NCBI GenBank assembly: GCA_002482845.1
Contig: DLGT01000065.1
Location: 1 to 64,000, forward strand
Reading direction: 5' to 3'
Source: Saprospiraceae bacterium UBA7687
Lineage (GTDB): Bacteria > Bacteroidota > Bacteroidia > Chitinophagales > Saprospiraceae
DNA length: 64,000 nt
Shown: one piece after another, positions 9,496 to 19,416 of the stretch
How the letters are laid out: each line of letters starts with the position of its first letter
Numbering within the stretch: the first letter of the stretch is position 1
Translations under genes and position numbers: made by a program
Notes under the pieces: generated by a model
What the model was told of the DNA's origin: nothing
What the model saw: the letters and a program-made list of their open reading frames with translations, nothing else
Database searches by the model: none

Positions 9496-10158
9496 CTACC
9501 TATTCACTTCCTTCGCAAAATAAGCATAAACGCTTAGATTCATAGGTGCTGACGCTGTTGGGTTTTCTTTGATTCTGTAATAATCTTCGATAATGTCTGC
9601 TTGTTGCTCAAAGTTGAAGTCTAATAAACTGCCGCCTTTCAGCATGACTTGATATAGGTTGGCAACACCACCATAGTCGTATCCTTCTTTACTTCTTTGC
9701 GCTTTGATGGCTCGTGCTATGTAGATACTTCCGAATTGCTGGAACTGCCAAATATGCATCAATTCATGGATGAAAATGGCTTTGTCGATATTTCTTAAGT
9801 AGTTGATAGTATTAAAACTTACGTAAGCAAGTGCTATTTTTTTTGTACCAAATCTTGCTCCTGTATCTACTTTAACCAAGTCGTATTGAATAGAATTACC
9901 AAAAATAGATTTGGCTAAAGCCTTTTCTTGATTGGTGAGCGGTCTTGTTTTTATTTTTAATAGCGAAAATATTATTTCATACACTTCAGGCATAGCCACT
10001 ATATCCATGATATAAAACCCTACATCAATAGACCATTCTAAAACACCTTTAGGAGGAAATTCATTTGTTATGGGCCGATAGAAAGGATAAATAACATGTC
10101 GCCATAATCTTTTTATCCTTATAGGTAACTGTTGAAAATAATAGAATATCTTATTCAT
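9496..10158 (-). CDS. Putative zinc-binding protein with HELMHxWQ motif
   Basis: A 220-residue protein of unknown function. Its one clear motif is HELMHIWQFQQFGSIYIARA near residue 130, an HExxH-type metal site of the kind seen in DUF4157-like peptidase-fold proteins, with a possible third ligand in FEQQADIIEDYY near residue 185. There is no signal peptide. It follows the permease gene by 6 bases on the same strand and is probably cotranscribed with it. Whether it is an active peptidase is unknown. Confidence 0.65.
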   Translation of the reverse strand: MNKIFYYFQQLPIRIKRLWRHVIYPFYRPITNEFPPKGVLEWSIDVGFYIMDIVAMPEVYEIIFSLLKIKTRPLTNQEKALAKSIFGNSIQYDLVKVDTGARFGTKKIALAYVSFNTINYLRNIDKAIFIHELMHIWQFQQFGSIYIARAIKAQRSKEGYDYGGVANLYQVMLKGGSLLDFNFEQQADIIEDYYRIKENPTASAPMNLSVYAYFAKEVNR

Positions 10159-10164
10159 ATTTTT

Positions 10165-11466
10165 CTATTCAAACCTCAATGCTTTGATAGGTGTGATTCT
10201 GGTCACAAGCATAGTAGGCAAGACTAGAAATATCAAGGTGACAACAAATGTTCCAATATTGAGCATTAAAATAGTGATAAAATTGATCTCAATAGGCGCT
10301 GTACTAAGGTAGTAATTAGCTTCATCTAGCTTAATGAATTGGAAATGTTTTTGTAGAAAGGCAATACCAAGTCCTAAGATATTTCCCACAATCAGCCCGA
10401 AAAAAACGATGTATCCAGCATTGTAGATAAATATTTTTCGCACTCGCCAGTTATTCATACCCAACGATTTGAGTATTCCTATCATTTGTGTCCGCTCTAG
10501 GATCAGGATAAGAAGTACGGTGATCATATTTATAATGGCCACCAGTATCATCAATTGTAGAATGATCGTTTCGTTAATGTCTTGAAGTCCCAACCATTCA
10601 AAAATGCCAGGATATTTTGATTTAATGGATTCAGCATAGAATTCTTGGGGCAAGATTTCGTAATAAATGTATTCGGAAAAGATGTCTAAATCATTAACAT
10701 TTTCTAGTACTACTTCCATACCTTGCACCTGATTTACATCCCAACTAAGGATGTCTTGTAATTTATGGATATCTACGATGCCAAATCTTTTGTCATACTC
10801 TTCCAATCCCGTATTGTAAATACCACAAATCTGAAATCTTTTTTTGATTCTAGCATTGTCTCGTATAAAACTCATGACAACCTTATCTCCGGTCTTTAAA
10901 ATCATCTTATCTGCAATGTTTTTTGAGATCAAGAGGTCTACAGACATGGAGTCCTTCAGATAAGTAATTTGTTTTCCATCAATGATGTATTTATTCATCG
11001 ATGACCAATTATAATCCGCATCTACGCCTTTGAGTAAGACACCATGAAAATTATCCTTCGTGCTCAACATAGCAGGTGAAATAATGTAAGGATAAACACC
11101 TTTCACACCACCAAGGGTTGTTTTTTGCTGGACTTTTCCTTCAATTGCATAACCCAAAATTTTCGCCTGATCTTCGTAGTCAATCTGCTTAATATCCCTG
11201 ATTTGGTCGTAGTAGATGTCATTTTTTTCAATGGGTGACAACTCAAAGTTTCTATTGATATTGCTATCTGTAATGTGGATATGTCCCCAAAATCCAAATA
11301 TTTTTTCTGTGATTTCTTTTTTGAAGCCTGCGATGATGGCTGTCGTAAGTATCATGACCGTAAGACTCACGGCAATAGCTGCGATGGCAATCCTTATGAT
11401 TACCTTGGTAAATGACCCCGAATTGGAGAGTGCAATCCTTTTAGCTATAAAATGCTCAATATTCAT
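10165..11466 (-). CDS. FtsX/LolE-type ABC transporter permease
   Basis: A 433-residue inner-membrane protein with the MacB/FtsX layout: one N-terminal transmembrane helix (about residues 22-48), a periplasmic domain of about 220 residues, then three helices at the C-terminus ending TRITPIKALRFE, which is typical of LolC/LolE and related permeases. The N-terminal FIAKRIALSNSGSFTKVIIR is also standard for the family. ATG 11466 is chosen; the frame stays open upstream to 11682 but only into tyrS on the other strand. Such proteins work with an ATPase that is not encoded here. A role in lipoprotein release is possible but not shown. Confidence 0.85.
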   Translation of the reverse strand: MNIEHFIAKRIALSNSGSFTKVIIRIAIAAIAVSLTVMILTTAIIAGFKKEITEKIFGFWGHIHITDSNINRNFELSPIEKNDIYYDQIRDIKQIDYEDQAKILGYAIEGKVQQKTTLGGVKGVYPYIISPAMLSTKDNFHGVLLKGVDADYNWSSMNKYIIDGKQITYLKDSMSVDLLISKNIADKMILKTGDKVVMSFIRDNARIKKRFQICGIYNTGLEEYDKRFGIVDIHKLQDILSWDVNQVQGMEVVLENVNDLDIFSEYIYYEILPQEFYAESIKSKYPGIFEWLGLQDINETIILQLMILVAIINMITVLLILILERTQMIGILKSLGMNNWRVRKIFIYNAGYIVFFGLIVGNILGLGIAFLQKHFQFIKLDEANYYLSTAPIEINFITILMLNIGTFVVTLIFLVLPTMLVTRITPIKALRFE

Positions 11467-11499
11467 CTGCCTAAATATGCCAGTATCGGTATAAAACTT

Positions 11500-11507
11500 T
11501 ACTTTTG
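11500..11507 (+). promoter_or_regulatory. -7 element for tyrS
   Basis: TACTTTTG matches TAnnTTTG exactly and lies 23 bases before the tyrS start codon, in the 64-base gap between the divergent permease gene and tyrS. No good -33 TTG is present. Confidence 0.45.
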
Positions 11508-11530
11508 TCCTTTCAAAAAATGCAAAGATA

Positions 11531-12799
11531 ATGAATTTTATAGAAGAATTGAGATGGAGAGGAATGTTGCACGATTCTACACCAGGCGTAGAAGAGTTGC
11601 TCAATAGTAAAAAAATAGTAGGATATATAGGTTTCGACCCTACGGCACCGAGCATGACGATAGGGAATTTTGTACAAATCATGTTATTAAAATTATTTCA
11701 ACTATCAGGTCATCAGCCTATTGTATTGATGGGTGGAGCGACAGGTAGGATAGGGGATCCTTCCTTTAAGGATAAAGAAAGAGATCTCAAGACTTATGAA
11801 GAATTGGATAGCAACCTTGCATTTCAGAAAGAGCAGATCAAAAAATTTCTTGATTTTGATGGTCCCAATGCTGCGATCATAGTCAATAACCACGACTTTT
11901 ACAAAGAAATGAATATCTTAGATTTCCTTCGAGATGTGGGTAAAACACTGACGGTCAGCTATATGATGTCAAAAGATTCTGTAAAAAATAGACTAGAAAC
12001 AGGACTTTCGTTTACGGAATTTAGCTATCAATTACTTCAATCTTATGACTTTCAGTTATTATTTGATAAGTACGATTGTGTACTTCAGATGGGCGGCTCA
12101 GATCAGTGGGGAAATATCACATCAGGTACAGAATTTATCAGGAGAAATATTGATGGTAAGGCTTATGCTGTCACTACACCATTATTGACAAAAGCAGATG
12201 GAACAAAGTTTGGCAAGTCAGAACAGGGCAATATCTGGTTAGATCCGAAGTTAACTTCAGCATATAAATTTTATCAGTTTTGGCTGAATGCTGATGATGC
12301 AGATTTGCCTAAATATTTGAGATACTTCACGCTTAAATCGAAGGAAGAAGCTGAAGCATTGGAAGTAAAGTATGCAGAAGATCCACGTGGACTGAAAGCG
12401 ATTTTGGCTGAAGAATTGACTAGAAGGGTACATTCTGATGAAGATTTTGAATCCGTATTGGCCGTTACGAATATTTTGTTTAGTAAAGATGCCAACGCAG
12501 CATCTTTAAAGACGATGACGGTGCAGCAATTAGATATGATTGCTCAAGAGATACCATCTTTTCAGTTGGGAAATGATGACTTTGGATCAGATGTAAATAT
12601 CACCGAATTGTTAGCAAATGTAGGTATTTTATCTTCAAAAAACGAAGTCAGAAAAGCCATACAAGGCAATGCCATTTCTGTTAATAAAAACAAAGTTTCT
12701 ACGCATGAACACATGGTCTCTAAAGATGATTTGCTTCATCAAAAGTATATCATGATCGAGAATGGCAAGAAAAATAAGTATATGTTGGTGTTGGGTTGA
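11531..12799 (+). CDS. tyrS: Tyrosine--tRNA ligase
   Basis: A 422-residue class I tyrosyl-tRNA synthetase charging tRNA-Tyr in the cytoplasm. The Rossmann catalytic domain carries YIGFDPTAPSMTIGNFVQ near residues 32-50, then GGATGRIGDPSFKD, the QMGGSDQWGNITSG substrate pocket and the KFGKS signature near residue 226. The C-terminal 65 residues are an S4 RNA-binding domain. The HIGH signature is altered: it reads TIGN, so the first histidine is threonine. Length and all other landmarks are normal, so it is probably functional. The start at ATG 11531 sits just after the -7 element at 11500. Confidence 0.95.
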   Translation: MNFIEELRWRGMLHDSTPGVEELLNSKKIVGYIGFDPTAPSMTIGNFVQIMLLKLFQLSGHQPIVLMGGATGRIGDPSFKDKERDLKTYEELDSNLAFQKEQIKKFLDFDGPNAAIIVNNHDFYKEMNILDFLRDVGKTLTVSYMMSKDSVKNRLETGLSFTEFSYQLLQSYDFQLLFDKYDCVLQMGGSDQWGNITSGTEFIRRNIDGKAYAVTTPLLTKADGTKFGKSEQGNIWLDPKLTSAYKFYQFWLNADDADLPKYLRYFTLKSKEEAEALEVKYAEDPRGLKAILAEELTRRVHSDEDFESVLAVTNILFSKDANAASLKTMTVQQLDMIAQEIPSFQLGNDDFGSDVNITELLANVGILSSKNEVRKAIQGNAISVNKNKVSTHEHMVSKDDLLHQKYIMIENGKKNKYMLVLG

Positions 12800-13003
12800 T
12801 TTCATATGTTTTATGAAAAATCGACGGATCATTTCCAATATTAAACATATAACGATTGAAAGCTTTGTTTAGGATTAATCCTAATGCTTGATAAGTTTTA
12901 GATACCATTTAAATTGATATTCTAGATGTTGTAAATATGATGTTTGATTGGTTTGCCTATATGTAAACTGATGCCTAAAACAACAAATAAGCAAATCCTA
13001 GTG

Positions 13004-13033
13004 TTGTAGATTTATACAAAAGCGTTACCTTTG
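13004..13033 (+). promoter_or_regulatory. Strong Bacteroidota promoter for purF
   Basis: TTG at 13004-13006, a 19-base spacer, then TACCTTTG at 13026-13033: a full match to the Bacteroidota housekeeping consensus. The start codon at 13066 lies 32 bases after the -7 element. Confidence 0.75.
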
Positions 13034-13065
13034 CGCCTCAATTGAAATGATAATAAATACTCCGA

Positions 13066-14964
13066 ATGAGTGACCAGATAAAACATGAATGCGGTCTTGC
13101 AATGATCAGACTGCTAAAACCACTCGAATACTACCATCAGAAATACGGGACAGCACTTTACGGGCTCAATAAAATGAATCTGCTTCTTCAGAAACAGCGT
13201 AATAGGGGCCAAGATGGTGCGGGACTCGTGACCATAAAGCTAGACTCTACGCCCGGAACAAGATATATCAGTAGACGTAGGTCTAATAGTCCACAATACT
13301 TAAAAGACCTGTTCGAAGGTGTATTTTCTCATTTTAATGATATCACCAAAGAACAACTTAATGACCCGAAATGGCTCAAAGACAACAAACCATACACAGG
13401 GGAATTGCTATTGGGACACCTAAGATACGGCACACACGGTCCAAATACCATAGAAACAGTCCACCCGTTCCTTAGGCAAAATAACTGGATCACAAGAAAT
13501 CTGGTACTTGCAGGTAATTTTAACCTTACGAATGTAGACGAACTTTTTGGAGAGTTGCTTTCTTTTGGACAATATCCAAAGGAAAAATCTGATACGGTTA
13601 CCGTTTTAGAAAAAATAGGTCACTTCCTAGATGATGAAGTGCAACGACTTTTTTCTTGGTTTAAACCAGAAGGATATACTAATCAAGAAATAAATGGCTT
13701 GATTGCAGAACACCTTGATGTACAGCGATTATTGCAAAGAGCAAGTAGGAAGTTTGATGGTGGGTATGTGATGGCTGGTTTGATCGGTCATGGGGATGCA
13801 TTTGTACTTCGTGATCCTGCGGGTATACGTCCAGCTTTTTATTATCAAGATGATGAAATTGTCGTCGTAGCTTCAGAAAGACCTGCAATACAAACAAGTC
13901 TGAAAATAAGGTATGATCAGGTCAAAGAATTAACTCCTGGCCATGCATTGATCATCAAAAAAAATGGTACTGTCACAGAAGAACTATGTAAAGACAGGTT
14001 GCCTTCTACACCATGTAGTTTTGAACGGATTTATTTCAGTAGGGGCACGGATAGAGATATTTACTTGGAGCGTAAAAAACTAGGTGAACTCTTAGCAGGT
14101 CGCATCATGAAAGCCATAAATAATGATATAGAAAATACTATTTTTTCTTTCATTCCCAATACGGCAGAAGTCGCTTTTTATGGTATGATCAAAGGTCTTG
14201 AATCCAAACTTAATGAGATCAAACAAGATCAGATCAAAGAAGCAGCTCAAAGCGGATCACTCTCTGATGAAAAGTTGAACAAGATACTAGCCCAAACGAT
14301 CAGGGTAGAAAAACTCGCTGTGAAAGACGAAAAACTTAGGACATTTATAGCAGATGATGCTTCTCGTGGCGAGATGGTGTCGCATGTATATGATGTGACC
14401 TATGGAATAGTCAAAAATGAAGTTGACACGCTGGTCCTTATAGACGATTCTATCGTGCGAGGTACTACACTAAGAGATAGTATAGTGTACATTCTGTCTA
14501 CACTCAGACCTAAAAAAATTATTATCGTATCGTCTGCTCCACAGATCAGATATCCAGATTGTTATGGAATAGATATGAGTAAGTTGAAGGAATTTGTTGC
14601 TTTCAGAGCACTCATTGAATTATTAGCACAAGATGGCAAATCCCATATGCTAAATGATGTCTATGTTAAGTGTAAAGAACAGGAATTATTGCCTATAGAA
14701 CAAATGCAAAATCAAGTGAAAGTTCTTTATGACCAATACACACAAGAGCAAATATCTGCAAAAATATCTCAGCTCATCACACCAGAAAATATCACACCTG
14801 ATGTGCAAGTGATTTATCAGACCATTGAAGATCTTCACACCGCTTGTCCTAATAATAAAGGAGACTGGTATTTCTCTGGAAACTATCCGACACCCGGTGG
14901 TATGAGAGTGGTGAATAGAGCATTTGTCAATTTTATGGAGAATAATGAAGCTAGGGCTTACTAA
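13066..14964 (+). CDS. purF: Amidophosphoribosyltransferase, long form
   Basis: The enzyme makes 5-phosphoribosylamine from PRPP and glutamine, the first committed step of purine synthesis. The glutamine amidotransferase class II domain starts at HECGLAMIR, so Cys9 would be exposed by removal of a short propeptide; RNRGQDGAG and HLRYGTHGPN follow. The phosphoribosyltransferase domain carries the PRPP motif LVLIDDSIVRGTTLRDS near residue 465. At 632 residues it is well over the roughly 470-505 of E. coli and Bacillus enzymes, with extra helical sequence around 365-425 and at the C-terminus. This long form is familiar from other Bacteroidota. It has its own strong promoter. Confidence 0.92.
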   Translation: MSDQIKHECGLAMIRLLKPLEYYHQKYGTALYGLNKMNLLLQKQRNRGQDGAGLVTIKLDSTPGTRYISRRRSNSPQYLKDLFEGVFSHFNDITKEQLNDPKWLKDNKPYTGELLLGHLRYGTHGPNTIETVHPFLRQNNWITRNLVLAGNFNLTNVDELFGELLSFGQYPKEKSDTVTVLEKIGHFLDDEVQRLFSWFKPEGYTNQEINGLIAEHLDVQRLLQRASRKFDGGYVMAGLIGHGDAFVLRDPAGIRPAFYYQDDEIVVVASERPAIQTSLKIRYDQVKELTPGHALIIKKNGTVTEELCKDRLPSTPCSFERIYFSRGTDRDIYLERKKLGELLAGRIMKAINNDIENTIFSFIPNTAEVAFYGMIKGLESKLNEIKQDQIKEAAQSGSLSDEKLNKILAQTIRVEKLAVKDEKLRTFIADDASRGEMVSHVYDVTYGIVKNEVDTLVLIDDSIVRGTTLRDSIVYILSTLRPKKIIIVSSAPQIRYPDCYGIDMSKLKEFVAFRALIELLAQDGKSHMLNDVYVKCKEQELLPIEQMQNQVKVLYDQYTQEQISAKISQLITPENITPDVQVIYQTIEDLHTACPNNKGDWYFSGNYPTPGGMRVVNRAFVNFMENNEARAY

Positions 14965-15271
14965 TAGTGGTTTTGATGTGATGTTTTTTATTTACAAGTT
15001 CTTCCATACTATTCATTTCTAACTTAATTTTGATTCGGTTTTTGCAACTTTAAGGCAAAAAGAGCTAAAATAACTTCGGCTCCCCATTAATTCCTTTGTT
15101 GTAGGAGCTGAAATGTTACATTATTTCTAATAATCGTAAAGGTCTACTTTTTATCAACCTATTGGTGTTCAATGAACAACTGTTATTATTTAAATAATGG
15201 GATATGATGGATGTCATTTAGTTAAAGTTGATAAAAATGATTAATTTTGGGTCTTTTATAATTTGGCCAAA
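14965..15271. other. Intergenic region upstream of the aminopeptidase gene
   Basis: About 300 AT-rich bases without a supported gene. TAATTTTG at 15242-15249 matches the -7 consensus and lies 22 bases before the start at 15272, but no correctly spaced TTG accompanies it. Confidence 0.4.
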
Positions 15272-17212
15272 ATGAAATATATGAAGTCCTTGTTTGCTAC
15301 TGTGTTTTTGTTGTTTATGTTTATTCTTTTTGAATTTCCACTTCATGCACAAACCCATGAAGAAGAATATTGCAACAAAGCACATGCGGCAAAACATTTA
15401 TTCAATCCTTTGTTAAGATTTAACCCACTTACAGAAAATTATGACCTAAAATACTATCGTTTTGAGTGGGATATAGATCCAGCTGTTTATGGGATTTCTG
15501 GTACAGTTACACCATATTTTGAAGTATTAAGTGAAGGCTTTAATGAGATAAATTTTGACTTATCTAGCCAGTTTGTCATAGATAGCATTATGTATCAAGG
15601 AGAGAAGTTGGCGTACACACAACCATCAAGCTATTTATTGAATATAAAATTTCCTAAGACATTACCTATTTCTTCTGTTGATAGTATTTCCATCACTTAT
15701 CATGGTACGCCGCCATCGAGTGGTTTCGGATCATTTATTCAGAGTAGTCACGAAGGCGTACCATCACTTTGGACACTATCTGAACCATTCGGAGCGCAAG
15801 ATTGGTGGCCATGCAAAAATAGGTTGGATGATAAAATTGATAGTATAGATGTCATAGTAAGGACGTCTGAAAATTATAGAGCTGCTAGTAATGGATCGCT
15901 TGTCAGAGAGATAAATCTTCCTGACCAAAAGAAGTTGTATCATTGGAAACATAGATATGCGATAGCTCCTTATCTAGTAGCTATTTCTGTAACGAATTAT
16001 GTGGCATACACGGATGATGTGCTGCTCGGAGATGGAACTATCATGCCTATGGTAAACTATGTGTACCCAGAAAGTGAAGCTGCTGCAAGGGTTGGTACTG
16101 CCAATAATGTCAAAGTACTTCAATATTATGATAGCCTTTTTGTACGTTATCCATTTAAAAATGAAAAATACGGCCATGCTCAGTTTGGATGGGGTGGCGG
16201 TATGGAGCATCAGACCATGAGTTTTGTCATCAATTATAGTTGGTCTTTGTTAGCACACGAGTTGGCGCACCAATGGTTTGGAGATTATATTACATGTGGC
16301 GCTTGGGAAGATATTTGGTTGAATGAAGGTTTTGCTACCTATCTTGAAGGTCTTTCTTTGGAGAGATTTTATCCTACTAGTGGGTGGACAAATTGGAAAG
16401 TAGGCAAAATAAACTCCATCACATCCAATGATGGTGGTTCGGTATTAGTAGATAATACAACATCAGTTAATAGAATATTTAGCAGTAGATTGAGTTATAA
16501 TAAAGGCTCTTATTTGCTTCATATGTTAAGGTGGAAAATGGGTGATGAGCAATTTTTTACCGCTCTGAGAAATTATTTAAATGGCAAATCATACGATTTT
16601 GCAAGAACGGATGAACTCCAAAGTTATTTGGAAGATGTATCAGGTGAAAATCTAGATGAATATTTTAATGACTGGTTCAGGGGACAAGGTTTTCCCAATT
16701 ATCAAGTCGTTTGGGATCAGAAAGATAACGAAGTCCTTATAAAATTAGGTCAGACTAGTTCGCACCCTTCTGTAAGCTTTTATGAAATGCCCGTACCCGT
16801 GAGATTAAGAGGAGATGGCAAAGAGCTTATGTTACGATTAGATCATACGTATTCAGGTCAAGTATTTAATGTTGCGACAGATTTTGTGGTAGAAGAAGTC
16901 ACATTCGATCCTGGATTGTGGTTGGCAGCCAAAAGTACTGTCAAACAAGAAACCATTTCTAGCGTACATCAAGATGATTCTGTTTTTACTATATATCCAA
17001 ATCCAGTCAATGATGTGATCTTTATCAAAATGGGTGGAAATCAAACATATACTTGGTCAATGATGGATAATCATGGAAAACAAATAAAGACAGGTATGGG
17101 ACAAAAGGAAGAGGAAAAAGTGTCCACATCGAATATGGCAAATGGTTTATATTATTTAAATATCACACAAGAAGGTAGGGTAGTGTACCGCCATACTTTT
17201 GTAAAGATGTAG
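15272..17212 (+). CDS. Secreted M1-family aminopeptidase with T9SS sorting domain
   Basis: A 646-residue zinc metallopeptidase of the gluzincin (M1) type. The signal peptide ends near LHAQ. The zinc site is HELAHQWFGDY at about residue 327, followed 18 residues after the second histidine by the ligand glutamate in WLNEGFATY. The exopeptidase motif that reads GAMEN in classical M1 enzymes is GGMEHQTM here. The last 80 residues are a T9SS type A sorting domain with IYPNPVNDVIFIK. It probably removes N-terminal residues from peptides outside the cell. ATG 15272 or ATG 15281 are both plausible; an upstream TTG at 15263 is less likely. Confidence 0.9.
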   Translation: MKYMKSLFATVFLLFMFILFEFPLHAQTHEEEYCNKAHAAKHLFNPLLRFNPLTENYDLKYYRFEWDIDPAVYGISGTVTPYFEVLSEGFNEINFDLSSQFVIDSIMYQGEKLAYTQPSSYLLNIKFPKTLPISSVDSISITYHGTPPSSGFGSFIQSSHEGVPSLWTLSEPFGAQDWWPCKNRLDDKIDSIDVIVRTSENYRAASNGSLVREINLPDQKKLYHWKHRYAIAPYLVAISVTNYVAYTDDVLLGDGTIMPMVNYVYPESEAAARVGTANNVKVLQYYDSLFVRYPFKNEKYGHAQFGWGGGMEHQTMSFVINYSWSLLAHELAHQWFGDYITCGAWEDIWLNEGFATYLEGLSLERFYPTSGWTNWKVGKINSITSNDGGSVLVDNTTSVNRIFSSRLSYNKGSYLLHMLRWKMGDEQFFTALRNYLNGKSYDFARTDELQSYLEDVSGENLDEYFNDWFRGQGFPNYQVVWDQKDNEVLIKLGQTSSHPSVSFYEMPVPVRLRGDGKELMLRLDHTYSGQVFNVATDFVVEEVTFDPGLWLAAKSTVKQETISSVHQDDSVFTIYPNPVNDVIFIKMGGNQTYTWSMMDNHGKQIKTGMGQKEEEKVSTSNMANGLYYLNITQEGRVVYRHTFVKM

Positions 17213-17287
17213 TGGAGGTTCGATATAAGGTTTATGTTTTGATCTTGTAACTATTTGTACTTTTTTGAATTAAATTCGGTTTTCAAA

Positions 17288-17619
17288 ATCAATTCAATTC
17301 AATCCCTTCAGGATTGTTTTCTTTGTTATTTTTACCGTAGGTTTCACCTACGGTTATTCAAATTTAAGCCTTTTCAGGCTTAGTATTGGCTGGATGATTC
17401 AAATCTAACAAGTAGATCTATTTTGGTTTATACATTTGTAAACTAATTTTGTCCATGCCAAAGACAGACTAACACAATTTCATGCTGAAGCTTGACATGT
17501 TTGCAACTTTCAGGCAAAAATAGCGCCAAAATCCTATTTGCTTTCCACTTAATATTACGGATTTACATCCTTGGTTACTATAATTACACCCCTTTTGGGT
17601 TATAGCTAAGTAGTTACCT
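17288..17619. repeat. Dispersed intergenic repeat, copy 2
   Basis: The second copy of the element at 2240-2575, in the same orientation. The first hairpin here is CAATCC / GGATTG (17300-17305 and 17311-17316), where copy 1 has CAAGCC / GGCTTG: both arms changed together. The ACCGTAGGT / ACCTACGGT inverted repeat and the AAGCC / GGCTT hairpin are unchanged, and the distal CCCCTTTTGGG and AGTAGTTACC landmarks align. The middle has diverged strongly. It fills most of the 538-base gap between the aminopeptidase and aldo-keto reductase genes. Confidence 0.75.
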
Positions 17620-17750
17620 AATCATTTTGTTTTCAGACTATTAAATCGATACACTGCCATAACGCAGGTTGCATTTATTCAAAAAATAAGTTTACTTCCT
17701 AAACATTTTATCCTTTTTTAACCTTTATCTAAGCTAATAAGATTTAGAAA

Positions 17751-18791
17751 ATGGAATATAAAAAATTAGGAACATCAGATATAGATGTGAGTGCAATTTG
17801 TCTAGGGACCATGACATGGGGCGAGCAGAATACGGAAGCAGAAGGTCATGAACAGATGGATTATGCCATCACACAAGGCATCAATTTTTTTGATACAGCG
17901 GAGATGTATTCAGTACCAGGTAGGGCAGAGACCCAAGGGTCGACGGAGCGAATCATAGGTACTTGGCTCAAAAAGACAGGAAAAAGAAAAGACATTATAC
18001 TAGCTACGAAGGTTACTGGACCTTCTGTACCAATGAGACACATTAGTGACAATTTAGGTTTTAGTAGACCACGCATATTAGAAGCCATAGAAGGAAGTTT
18101 TAAACGATTGCAAACTGATTATGTAGATTTATATCAAATGCATTGGCCAGAAAGAAAGACTAATTATTTCGGACAATTGGGCTATAATCACCAAGCCGAT
18201 GATGCATGGCAGGATAATTTTGAAGAAGCTATTGGGACAATGAATGATTTGGTCAAAGAAGGGAAAATAAGGCATTGGGGCTTATCGAATGAAACGTCTT
18301 GGGGTATTATGAGAACCTGTGCTGTCAGTGATGGGAAAGGGTTACCACGACCACTTTCTATTCAGAATCCATACAATTTGCTTAATAGATCATACGAAGT
18401 CGGTCTAGCAGAAATGTCCATAAGGGAAAACATCAGTTTATTGGTTTATTCTCCTATGGGTTTTGGATTGTTGTCAGGTAAGTTTCACAAAAAAATAGAT
18501 ACGCCTAATGATAGAATTAACAAGTTTAAACAACTTGCAAGATATAATAGTCCACAAAGTTATGAAGCAACAGCAAGGTATATAGCTATCGCAGAAAGTG
18601 CAGGTTTGACACCGGCGCAGATGGCATTGGCTTTTGTTAATTCAAGAACTTTTGTCACATCCAATATCATAGGAGCGACGAGTATGGTTCAATTAAAAGA
18701 AAATATAGAAAGTATTCATGTGAAACTTAGTTCTGATGTATTGGCAGCGATAGATGTGGTGCATAAAGAGATCTCAAATCCTGCTCCATAA
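17751..18791 (+). CDS. tas: Aldo/keto reductase, Tas-like
   Basis: A 346-residue NADP(H)-linked oxidoreductase with a TIM-barrel fold. The catalytic set is visible: Asp and Tyr in FFDTAEMYS (about residues 48-56), Lys in ILATKVTGP (about 87) and His in LYQMHWPER (about 129). The cofactor-binding end reads NIIGATSMVQLKENI. Length and N-terminal layout fit the E. coli Tas subgroup, including the long loop after the tyrosine. The physiological substrate is unknown. It is monocistronic by position. Confidence 0.85.
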   Translation: MEYKKLGTSDIDVSAICLGTMTWGEQNTEAEGHEQMDYAITQGINFFDTAEMYSVPGRAETQGSTERIIGTWLKKTGKRKDIILATKVTGPSVPMRHISDNLGFSRPRILEAIEGSFKRLQTDYVDLYQMHWPERKTNYFGQLGYNHQADDAWQDNFEEAIGTMNDLVKEGKIRHWGLSNETSWGIMRTCAVSDGKGLPRPLSIQNPYNLLNRSYEVGLAEMSIRENISLLVYSPMGFGLLSGKFHKKIDTPNDRINKFKQLARYNSPQSYEATARYIAIAESAGLTPAQMALAFVNSRTFVTSNIIGATSMVQLKENIESIHVKLSSDVLAAIDVVHKEISNPAP

Positions 18792-18810
18792 ATGGTTTTT
18801 GTTTGTAGAA

Positions 18811-19329
18811 TCAGGCATAAATTATATTGATTACTTTATTGACATTTTTTCTGTTTTTGCCATAGTCTGCAATAGTTGTCCATACGATAGGTTTACTTTT
18901 GATGAGGTAGGTGTATAAATTATTTTCATTTTTGATGGTTTCAATGGAAATCTTTTCGCCCCAACTCTGGAGGGACCATCTTGCTCTTAGTTGAATTTTA
19001 TTTCCTTTATTTACCACATCTTTGAATTCATGAGTTGTGTTAAGTTTACTAGTAATTTGATCTGTAGAAAGTGAAGTAACTATTTCACATTCATATTGTG
19101 GTTTTAAGTTTTCATCAGTTATATTTGTTACTCCTGCTTCTTTGATACCATATCTTTGAGCAATCGTAAAAAAGATGGTCATAAAAAGTCCAAAAGTGAA
19201 AGATTTAAAAAGAATTGCTGAGAGTTTAATTTCATCGCCAAAAATATAATCACCAATTAAAGTTGCTAGAAACATACCTAGCGACATGATAACAAAAAGC
19301 TTTAAAGAGTACTTAAAGATAGGTTTCAT
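18811..19329 (-). CDS. Membrane protein of unknown function
   Basis: A 172-residue protein that I do not recognise. Two hydrophobic segments occupy about residues 8-25 and 35-60, followed by a soluble domain of about 110 residues with alternating beta-type character (YECEIVTSLSTDQITSKLNT). No cysteine-lipid anchor or catalytic motif is evident. It is convergent with the aldo-keto reductase gene, the two stops lying 19 bases apart. Confidence 0.6.
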   Translation of the reverse strand: MKPIFKYSLKLFVIMSLGMFLATLIGDYIFGDEIKLSAILFKSFTFGLFMTIFFTIAQRYGIKEAGVTNITDENLKPQYECEIVTSLSTDQITSKLNTTHEFKDVVNKGNKIQLRARWSLQSWGEKISIETIKNENNLYTYLIKSKPIVWTTIADYGKNRKNVNKVINIIYA

Positions 19330-19416
19330 CTGTTTGTTTTTATTTGATATACAAAGATGTAATGAATTTTTGATATCTCAAAATATTTGTATTGACTTTT
19401 GAAAATACTAAAAATA

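Noticed and set aside
10165..11682. Longer form of the FtsX-like permease starting at 11682
   Set aside because: The extra 72 residues lie antisense to tyrS and precede the conserved N-terminus; ATG 11466 fits the family.
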